The translations under genes and the position numbers were made by a program. The notes under the pieces were generated by a model, which searched no databases, was not told the DNA's origin, and saw only the letters and a program-made list of their open reading frames with translations. Of a DNA stretch of 64,000 bases, positions 54,560-61,716 are shown piece by piece. Source of the stretch: an uncultured Prevotellaceae bacterium (GTDB lineage: Bacteria > Bacteroidota > Bacteroidia > Bacteroidales > Bacteroidaceae). How positions within the stretch are numbered: the first letter of the stretch is position 1; every line of letters starts with the position of its first letter. The stretch spans positions 1 through 64,000 of the forward strand of contig OMRP01000001.1 in NCBI GenBank assembly GCA_900313615.1, given 5' to 3'.

Positions 54560-54590
54560 TGCCCTCACTCTCACTGGGAGAGCAAGGGCA
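54560..54590. terminator. Imperfect hairpin in the 54462-54675 gap
   Basis: TGCCCT pairs with AGGGCA and CTCTC with GAGAG around a 2x2 internal loop. No T run follows on the plus strand. The gap has no gene. Confidence 0.35.
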
Positions 54591-54675
54591 AAGATGCTAT
54601 ATGGTAGCGTCCTATTTTATGATAGCAGGGGCAGGAGAGTCTGAGCGGTGTAATATAAACACGTTTTCTCATAGA

Positions 54676-55113
54676 TTAGTATGTTCTTCTTATCCAACGT
54701 TTGTTCTCGCCAATGCCCCATTGAACATGCCAAGTACGCCCTAATCGTTTGTCAAGCAAGATAAATTGATACATGTTGCTTGTAGGATAAAGTTCAAAAG
54801 TACCAGCATTGCTACTTAAAAGGGATAGGTCTTCGCTATTGATAATCCCTACGGTACCGTCTTTATCTTCTTCAAGCGTGCACTGTAGTTGTTCAATATA
54901 CCCTGTAGCGGTATCAAGTTTCAAAAATGTATAGATGTTTTCAGTTTTATAGAGTTTGAATCTTTCTACAGGGGCAGATTTGTATTCAATCATCTCCAAT
55001 TTATCTGCTATTACACGTATCAGTGAATCTCTTTCCTCTTCTTTCATCTTAGATTGTGAATACGCAAAATTGATGCACAAAACCCCTACTAAAATCAAAA
55101 GACTTCTTTTCAT
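54676..55113 (-). CDS. Secreted protein of unknown function
   Basis: A 145-residue protein with a signal peptide (ending FAYSQ). The mature part reads KSAPVERFKLYKTENIYTFL, a strand-rich segment, and repeats a related block FELYPTSNMYQFILLDKRLG, then ends HVQWGIGENKRWI. The two blocks (F-K/E-L-Y-x-T-x-N-x-Y-x-F) look like an internal duplication. I do not know the family name. It lies 40 bp downstream of brxL on the same strand but is probably not part of BREX. Confidence 0.65.
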   Translation of the reverse strand: MKRSLLILVGVLCINFAYSQSKMKEEERDSLIRVIADKLEMIEYKSAPVERFKLYKTENIYTFLKLDTATGYIEQLQCTLEEDKDGTVGIINSEDLSLLSSNAGTFELYPTSNMYQFILLDKRLGRTWHVQWGIGENKRWIRRTY

Positions 55114-55153
55114 GTTGACTGGCTTTTAATAATACAAAACAGAAAAAAATGTT

Positions 55154-57244
55154 TTATTCTTGAACGAAAGTAACGGAAAACTCACGGCAACGGCGGTTAG
55201 TCTGCCTGACAGAACCAAGAGAGAATCTGCCATACTTTTCGAAAATGTCAAGACCACGGGAAAGAACAATTTTCCATCCGTTGTCAAGACAGATGTTGCG
55301 ATCATGGTCCGCATCGAAGAAATAGTTAAAATCAATGCCTACCGCCTGCAACTCATCCTTGATGTCATCAAAGGTGTCAATCATTTCAGGTATTTTCTCA
55401 TCTGTATTCTGAGTATGTAATTCGATATATAACTCTTCGTTTTTCTCGCAACAATCACGGCATGTCTGTATGAACTCCACCAAGTTGTCTACCTGGAATG
55501 GAACGCGGATGTATGGGTCGGTGATGACGATATGCGAGGCCGTGGCGAGATAGTCGCCGAACAGTTTTTTATAAGACACATTAGACTGGTTGGCGCGTAT
55601 TTCAACATATTTTGATGCCAACTGTCTCGAGTCCGTCTTGTCTGCAGGTTGTGTTCCATCTTTCTGCTCTTCCGCCGATGCGTCATTTCCATCTGATTCT
55701 GGCTGTTCCTTTTTAGGAAGCGGAGCACCCTCTTCTTCCTGTTCTTCTTGTGCCTGACGTTCATGAAGAGGAAGAAAATCATTCTCTATCTGCTCCAAAG
55801 TAAGCACGGTGCGCTTTGCTCCTGTCTTTACGTTTAGGTATTCGAATCTTGCTGGTTCGGCTCTGAATGTCTCATCGATGACATAGAGCTGATCCTTGAC
55901 GCGCTTACGTGATTCGGCAGCGAAGTCAATCAACTCGTAAGCCTCCTCGTCTGTGAAATTCTGGTCAGGATAGAGAAGCTTAATCATGCCGGAGAATGTC
56001 TTGCGGATGGCGAGATGGTCGCGCTCGGAGAGCGAGCCATCGAATTGTGCATAATTCTTCAGTAATGATGTGAGGTCGGTGTTGCGCATGGCATGGAGGA
56101 CAGCAGCTATGTAGTCCGTAATAAGGCCATAGCCTTTCGAGAACGAATCTTTCTTCAGCATCTTTATCTCCCACCCAGGGTTGTAAAGATGAATGCGGTC
56201 GAGGAAAGCACCTTTGATGAATGATGTTGGAATGCTTTCAAACAGATGGCTGTTCTTAAGCATATAAGGAACGGTATGCTTCGTGTTGCCCACGAACGAC
56301 ATGGATGCGCTTGCCTCATGTGTAGCCTTACCACGGTTGAAGGATTTGTTGGCAAGGTAGTTCTGCATCGTGTCAATGAGTACGGCATCGGTGGCGCGTC
56401 CTTTCTGCTGCTCAAACTCATCCCATGCAACTACATCCCAATAGCCCACCAGACCGAGAATTTCCTTATTACCCGACATCTTTACGAACAGGCGGGCGGA
56501 AGTGACATCACCGCCACTGACAAGAACACCATAGGGAGACAGTTCTTGGAATACATGCGACTTACCCGTTCCTTTCGGACCCAGTTCCATGAAGTTGAAA
56601 TTGTTCTCCACATGCGGAAGCAGACGAGAGAGCACGATGAACTTCTCCCTGCGGTTCAGGTTGTCAGGATTGAGTCCTACCGTATGAACGAGGAAGTCAA
56701 TCCATTCATCCGTCGTGAACTTTTTGCGCTGCTCGATGTAATACTGCAAATCGATGTTAGCGATTTGAACAGGTTTCAGCGTCTGTATTTCCCAACGCAC
56801 CTTGACATCCTCTCCAGGGATGTGTCCGATGGTGACGATACACCACACACCGTTTCCGGAAAGCAGCTTTGGGTTGGCTTTCACATATTCGGCACCAATG
56901 GGAATGTTTGTCAGTCCGAGGTTGGAGAACTGTGCTTGGTATTCATCGAAGCGTTCATTCACAGTCACAGACACTTTGTCAATGATTCGATGTCTGCCCT
57001 GTTCCTTGATTTTTCCTTTTACTATCTCAGATTCAGCTCGATGAACATAATTATTGCGGATGACTTCCTTCACCTTTTCCAGTCCGTTCTCAATGTCTTC
57101 CTCGTCATCACTTGCGCAGTATTGTCCCAGCAAGTATTCGAGGACATACGTTGGAACGGGCAGACCGCCTTTTACGAGAAAAGCGAGGTCTTTTCTCACC
57201 ACCTTACCTAAAAAGGCATCCAATATTTTTTCCTGTAATGTCAT
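55154..57244 (-). CDS. brxL: BREX Lon-like ATPase BrxL, with unusual C-terminus
   Basis: A 696-residue cytoplasmic AAA+-type protein of the BREX type 1 defence system. Walker A GPKGTGKS (222-229) and Walker B VVAWDEF (271-277) are intact, and NTKHTVPYMLKNSHLFE follows as in the family. Residues 500-560 form an acidic, low-complexity linker. The last ~130 residues (VSYKKLFGDYLATASHIVITDPYIRVPF...) resemble the phospholipase-D-like C-terminal domain of MIT proteins rather than a Lon protease domain; I see no Lon Ser-Lys dyad. BrxL is a DNA-bound motor needed for phage restriction in several BREX systems. Last BREX gene in the operon. Confidence 0.88.
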   Translation of the reverse strand: MTLQEKILDAFLGKVVRKDLAFLVKGGLPVPTYVLEYLLGQYCASDDEEDIENGLEKVKEVIRNNYVHRAESEIVKGKIKEQGRHRIIDKVSVTVNERFDEYQAQFSNLGLTNIPIGAEYVKANPKLLSGNGVWCIVTIGHIPGEDVKVRWEIQTLKPVQIANIDLQYYIEQRKKFTTDEWIDFLVHTVGLNPDNLNRREKFIVLSRLLPHVENNFNFMELGPKGTGKSHVFQELSPYGVLVSGGDVTSARLFVKMSGNKEILGLVGYWDVVAWDEFEQQKGRATDAVLIDTMQNYLANKSFNRGKATHEASASMSFVGNTKHTVPYMLKNSHLFESIPTSFIKGAFLDRIHLYNPGWEIKMLKKDSFSKGYGLITDYIAAVLHAMRNTDLTSLLKNYAQFDGSLSERDHLAIRKTFSGMIKLLYPDQNFTDEEAYELIDFAAESRKRVKDQLYVIDETFRAEPARFEYLNVKTGAKRTVLTLEQIENDFLPLHERQAQEEQEEEGAPLPKKEQPESDGNDASAEEQKDGTQPADKTDSRQLASKYVEIRANQSNVSYKKLFGDYLATASHIVITDPYIRVPFQVDNLVEFIQTCRDCCEKNEELYIELHTQNTDEKIPEMIDTFDDIKDELQAVGIDFNYFFDADHDRNICLDNGWKIVLSRGLDIFEKYGRFSLGSVRQTNRRCREFSVTFVQE

Positions 57245-57265
57245 AATATAAACAGCTTTTGATTA

Positions 57266-57604
57266 TTATCCAAACCACAACCATGATTCCAAATGAATAA
57301 CTATAGCAATTTCATGGTATTTCCAGATACTTTCATTGCGATTTTTCAGAGAAGGCGCAAATGTCCAGCGGTCTTTCTCCCTTTGTCTTTCCTCATCAAT
57401 AGATGCAATGGCATCTTGATATAGAATGTCGCTTTCCTTAATGAAAATCATTGAGAAAGCCCACCCTTCGTATTTGTCATTGGTAGTATTGGAATTCCTA
57501 AATGACTGTAACAGAGGAAGAAACAGTTTTTCCGTTTCAGACCAATTAGTTAAAGGATTCCTTACTATTGGCAATAATTCTCTTTCGTTGGTGATTTTTA
57601 TCAT
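57266..57604 (-). CDS. Small unknown protein between pglZ and brxL
   Basis: A 112-residue cytoplasmic protein, moderately charged, with many Trp residues (NWSETEKLFLPLL, KYEGWAFSMIFI, DRWTFAPS, SIWKYHEIAIVIHLESWLWFG). It has no signal peptide, no membrane segment and no motif I know. It starts 11 bp after the pglZ stop and ends 21 bp before brxL, so it is almost surely part of the operon. Typical type 1 BREX operons have no gene here, so it may be an accessory or regulator. An in-frame upstream start at 57631 would overlap pglZ by 17 bp. Confidence 0.65.
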   Translation of the reverse strand: MIKITNERELLPIVRNPLTNWSETEKLFLPLLQSFRNSNTTNDKYEGWAFSMIFIKESDILYQDAIASIDEERQREKDRWTFAPSLKNRNESIWKYHEIAIVIHLESWLWFG

Positions 57605-57614
57605 TGTCACTTTG

Positions 57615-60164
57615 TTAGAAATCTTGTTCAATAAAAGTGTTGTTCTTTACCGTTTCCTTGATGAGCGGATTGAGCGGAGCATCCACATCCCAGACGCGTA
57701 GTTGCAGGAGTGAGGAGGAAGTGTTTTTCTTCAAGTTCAGCGTGACGTTGAACATGCGGTTGGCGGGATTTTCCGCATCGGGACTGTTCAATGTCACAGC
57801 CACTTCTTCCGTGATGGGATTGTTGCCGTCGAAGACACAGCAAATCACTTTGCGTTCCATGAGTGTCATTGAAACTGCCTCCGACTGAATCAGCGTGAAC
57901 TTCACACGGGAGTTCACCATATTCAGCTTGTTTGAGAGCAGCACCACATTCACCTTGTCCGTTTTGTCCTGCCGCTTTAAGACGGAATGGATAACGGGTA
58001 CAATCAGTTCCTGAAGTGTGGCACCACCATGAGCGAAGTTATAACCACCCGGAGCCGCCAGTCGGTTGGTACCCTCAGGCACAGCGACATACACCGGCGA
58101 AGAAGTAATGATTCCCGACACTTTTTCTATTGGGAATTTCATCACCCCTTCGATAGGAGCATCAGAGGATGTCAGGTAGTACCTGGTTTTCTTCTCCAAT
58201 GTCTCCTCCTTGATGGAATGCTTGTCTTTATCTGTAAACACCATGTCGTTGTATAGGAAACCATGGTCAGCAGTCAGTAACACATTGTTCACATTCCATG
58301 TGGCATGAATACGTCGAATGAGAGCCGTCAGTTGTTCAATGGCACGGCGGCAGGCACTGATGACATCAAACGGGTTCTGGTTGTGTGATGCCTCGTCGAT
58401 GGTGTCATGATAGATATACACCAATGAATTTTTGAAGATCTCTCTTTTCGAAAGTACATCTCCATCCATCACGTCTTTGTATGCAATACAGACAGCATCC
58501 TGTCGGTATTTTTTCAGCTGTGCCGTTCGCAGGTCGAGGGTGTTCAGCACCACTCCGTCCGTTGCCATCTCTGCCCCTTGAAGGGTGAGTGTGTGATGAG
58601 GGAGTATCGACTGTTTGCAGAACTTTGTTTCTGTAGGCAGCATCGCCAAGCAAGGTGTCAGGCTTGCCATGTGCTTTTCCTTGGAAAGTTCTTGCATCAG
58701 TTCCTTCGCCACCTCGAAGCGCAGCGCATCACTGATAATCACCACCTGTTTGACAGACGGATCGATGTTGTCTTTATAAAAGTCCTGCTGGCGTTTCAAT
58801 GTGAGTTCATTGAATGCATCACCTTTCTCCTTGACACATGTGAGCCATTCAAGGTTGAATATATTGGTGACCGTGGCATAGTCCTGATCCAGCTGCCGTT
58901 TCACCTCATTCAGCGTCTGCTCAATGGGGTTGGTGTTGTTCATCACCGTATGGTAAGCCTCTAGCGCCTGTCTGTAGAAGTAATCCACAAGGTAGAACTC
59001 ATTGAGGTATTTTTGCACATACTGTTCGGGGGTATTCAACTTCAGCGTTCCCAGCCCCCTTATCTTGTCATAGTACAGGGCGAGATTTTGTGCGAATGAA
59101 AGCACCTCTTGTATGGCCGACGATTCAGGTAGTTTCAGTGAGAGGTCGCGCATTTTTTCGCTCACCTCCATCGGGTCTGCTTGCAGCCGCTCCTTCACTG
59201 CCGTGGCTATGATTGGCCAGCAAAGATCCTCCGTCACATAGAAATAATTGGCATCAATGCCATAGATGCGAATGATTTCTTGTTCCTTGATTTCCTCGCC
59301 TAGTTTAGCGATGGCCTGATTGAACGGAGCAGACAAAGTGCGATCATGCGCAGCCCGGTCGATGATGCGGTTCATCTGTTCCAACTTCAATCTGTCAGTC
59401 ACCTTATACTTTCTGTATAAGTCAGATGGCGACTGTTCCAACAACTGCGTGAAGGAGTTATATTTCAAGGACTCCGCAATCTCACGCACCTTCACCTCTG
59501 TATTGGGGTTGTATCCATAACCGAAGATGGAAGACAGTTTGTCTTGCAGTGCTTTGTTGACATCGATGTTTTTGTTGATGCGTGTGAAGAAGTCATTTCT
59601 TTTCTTCGCCTCCGACTCCAATCCCAGCACGATGAGCCTTACGATGATGTCTTCCCAATCCAGCACCTTTTTTTGGCCCAGGTAATCGGAAACCATGGCA
59701 CGGAAGAATACATCCTCACTGAAAGCCTGTGGCGTGAGGTAATTCTGCATAAGCGTCCTGATACGGTTCGTCTGCAGTTCACCGATATGCTTCTTGATAA
59801 ATGGCGAGAACTTTTCAGGCAAATTGTATTGTTGGATGAACGATGCATAGTCATCCTCCTTGTATTCCATGTTTGCCATCAGTAAGTCCAGCAGGGGGAA
59901 CTCGAGCCGCTTCTGCTCATTTACTGGTTTGTATTCCTCTTTGAAAAGCAAAACGACCTTCTCATCCTTCCACTGGTTTTCAATGGCGTATTTTGTTCCG
60001 AACCATGTGCCGTCAAAAACTACATAGTGGAAGCCGTCCTGCCACGAAGCATCTTGCAGCTCCGATTCGATCATCGACATTCTGTCGAAGATGAACAGGA
60101 CCCGCAGTTTCGGGTTTCTTTCAAAGTAGTTATATATTCTGTCTTGTACCATATATTCAACCAT
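57615..60164 (-). CDS. pglZ: BREX alkaline-phosphatase-like protein PglZ
   Basis: An 849-residue BREX core protein of the type A PglZ kind. The N-terminal part (PKLRVLFIFDRMSMIESEL, HYVVFDGTWFGTKYAI) and helical middle (to about 450) are typical. The alkaline-phosphatase-like domain follows: VVIISDALRFEVAKEL (metal Asp), ACLAMLPTETKFCK, VYIYHDTIDEASHN and LLTADHGFLYND (metal Asp-His). It may act on DNA or nucleotide substrates during host/phage discrimination; its biochemical role is unsettled. It overlaps the upstream ATP-binding gene by 8 bp, indicating coupling. Confidence 0.93.
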   Translation of the reverse strand: MVEYMVQDRIYNYFERNPKLRVLFIFDRMSMIESELQDASWQDGFHYVVFDGTWFGTKYAIENQWKDEKVVLLFKEEYKPVNEQKRLEFPLLDLLMANMEYKEDDYASFIQQYNLPEKFSPFIKKHIGELQTNRIRTLMQNYLTPQAFSEDVFFRAMVSDYLGQKKVLDWEDIIVRLIVLGLESEAKKRNDFFTRINKNIDVNKALQDKLSSIFGYGYNPNTEVKVREIAESLKYNSFTQLLEQSPSDLYRKYKVTDRLKLEQMNRIIDRAAHDRTLSAPFNQAIAKLGEEIKEQEIIRIYGIDANYFYVTEDLCWPIIATAVKERLQADPMEVSEKMRDLSLKLPESSAIQEVLSFAQNLALYYDKIRGLGTLKLNTPEQYVQKYLNEFYLVDYFYRQALEAYHTVMNNTNPIEQTLNEVKRQLDQDYATVTNIFNLEWLTCVKEKGDAFNELTLKRQQDFYKDNIDPSVKQVVIISDALRFEVAKELMQELSKEKHMASLTPCLAMLPTETKFCKQSILPHHTLTLQGAEMATDGVVLNTLDLRTAQLKKYRQDAVCIAYKDVMDGDVLSKREIFKNSLVYIYHDTIDEASHNQNPFDVISACRRAIEQLTALIRRIHATWNVNNVLLTADHGFLYNDMVFTDKDKHSIKEETLEKKTRYYLTSSDAPIEGVMKFPIEKVSGIITSSPVYVAVPEGTNRLAAPGGYNFAHGGATLQELIVPVIHSVLKRQDKTDKVNVVLLSNKLNMVNSRVKFTLIQSEAVSMTLMERKVICCVFDGNNPITEEVAVTLNSPDAENPANRMFNVTLNLKKNTSSSLLQLRVWDVDAPLNPLIKETVKNNTFIEQDF

Positions 60165-61656
60165 TAATCTGTTTCAATAATACCCAATGCCCTGCTTTTG
60201 CACTGCCTTCGCGAATAATAACACCCTTCTTTTGCATGTCTGCAAGGTCACGCATAATGGTTCTTTTTACCACCGACAATACCACCGACATTTCGGTTGC
60301 AGACACAAAAGAATTATTCTTGATCAACTTGCAGATTTTTATCTGTCTCTCTGAAAGTTGAATTACCGACATATTATCGACATCCTCACCGATATTATCG
60401 GTGACATTATCGGTGACATTATCGGTGACATTATCGGTGACATTATCGGTGACATCGGTAACATTCTGTGCTGTTGGTTCCCTTACAACGACGCTGAAAG
60501 CCGTCACCAAATCAACATTGAACGTTGCCTCTGGACTGTCATTCTCCTTCAACAAATGCTGTACTTCGCGCACCCCGTGATTAAACATGTTGACATAGTT
60601 CAGCGTTTTCATCATTTCTGCCACGACCCCGTTGCGATAGTCGTTGACATGTGGGAAATTTTCTGGTCTAGCTTGCCCATACAGACCACCTGGATTCATT
60701 ACCTCGATGTGATGGTCATAATGATAGAGACGTGTCGGCATGTTCGACTGATAGTCGCGATGCATCACGGCGTTCATCATCAGTTCTCGAAGGGCTTTGT
60801 ATGGGTAGTTCTGCACATTTTTCTCTCTGAGAATGCTTACAGGCACGGGGCGATTGGTTACTATACCGTCACGAATGAAGTTTTCCAGTTCTGGCAACAC
60901 TTTATACAGACATCCTTCAAACCGCCGTTCATTCAAGATATTACCACCATTATCGACACCTTTGAAACGCACATACTGTATATAGTCGCCCATCATGAAA
61001 TGGCGAGGGTTGCGTCCGAACATGATGAGGGCAGCGTAGGTGGGACAATCAAATTTCAAATTAAACAGGTGCAGGGCTGCCAGTTGCTCCTTAAGCGTAC
61101 GGTGGTCACTGGCCAGCACTTCTTCGGCAATGGCTTTAGGGAGATACTCTTTGACAATGGTATCTGTATCTATGTCCTCCAGCGTTGCCTCCCTACAAGG
61201 CCGAGTGTCAAATGTAGGCAAGCTGGCCGCGCATCGCTCTGAGAGAATGCGCTCTTCCTCTGCACTGGCAATATCACGACGGGGACCAATACGTACGAAT
61301 GTTCTACCACGATATCGTACGGGAGTATCGAACGAAGGCGTCACCTCAACGACTATCACATCACCGTTTCCGGTATCGACTATTTCTGTAGTCATCACAG
61401 GCAATGGCAAGATATTACCATCGGAGCGTATGCCGCTGATTTTTTTCATCAAGGCATCATCTGCCTTTAGTCCGCTAACCTTTCCGTCATCCGTCACTCC
61501 AATCAGCAAATAGCCCTTCTTACGCTTACCAGGAAGGTCGTTGGCAAAAGCACATATTGCCTCCTGAAACTTATCCATATTGCCTGTAGAGACAGTCTTC
61601 TCCAAGCGGTAACTTTCAGCCGTATTGATAAGATTGTATAGTTCTTCTTTTGTCAT
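60157..61656 (-). CDS. AlbA_2 / HATPase-like ATP-binding regulator in the BREX operon
   Basis: A 499-residue protein of the 'ATP-binding, AlbA_2' type. Residues 15-125 form the AlbA_2 (Schlafen-like) domain (ESYRLEKTVS, FANDLPGKRKKGYLLIGVTDDG, GDVIVVEVTPSFDTPVRYRGRTFVRIGPR). Residues about 265-375 form an HATPase_c_4-like part (ALRELMMNAVMHRDYQ, HIEVMNPGGLYG). A VTDN repeat (about 405-430) links to a C-terminal winged helix (ICKLIKNNSFVSATEMSVVL). Such proteins are usually regulators; in BREX this one sits between pglX and pglZ, so it may control or tether the system. It overlaps pglZ by 8 bp. Confidence 0.8.
   Translation of the reverse strand: MTKEELYNLINTAESYRLEKTVSTGNMDKFQEAICAFANDLPGKRKKGYLLIGVTDDGKVSGLKADDALMKKISGIRSDGNILPLPVMTTEIVDTGNGDVIVVEVTPSFDTPVRYRGRTFVRIGPRRDIASAEEERILSERCAASLPTFDTRPCREATLEDIDTDTIVKEYLPKAIAEEVLASDHRTLKEQLAALHLFNLKFDCPTYAALIMFGRNPRHFMMGDYIQYVRFKGVDNGGNILNERRFEGCLYKVLPELENFIRDGIVTNRPVPVSILREKNVQNYPYKALRELMMNAVMHRDYQSNMPTRLYHYDHHIEVMNPGGLYGQARPENFPHVNDYRNGVVAEMMKTLNYVNMFNHGVREVQHLLKENDSPEATFNVDLVTAFSVVVREPTAQNVTDVTDNVTDNVTDNVTDNVTDNIGEDVDNMSVIQLSERQIKICKLIKNNSFVSATEMSVVLSVVKRTIMRDLADMQKKGVIIREGSAKAGHWVLLKQING
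60390..60450 (-). repeat. 12-bp in-frame repeat encoding VTDN
   Basis: Five copies of a 12-bp unit (GTCACCGATAAT on the minus strand) encode consecutive VTDN tetrapeptides in the AlbA_2-type gene. Copy number can vary without shifting the frame. Confidence 0.85.
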
Positions 61657-61716
61657 AATAAATACCGATGTGTTCGAATGATTTCAGATTCATGATACCT
61701 TTGCGACTGTACTATA

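Noticed and set aside
54462-54675. A tRNA or small RNA in the gap before the 54676 gene
   Set aside because: No cloverleaf or strong promoter was found; only an imperfect hairpin is visible.
60390-60450. CRISPR-like or iteron repeat
   Set aside because: It is in frame within an AlbA_2-type gene and encodes VTDN repeats.
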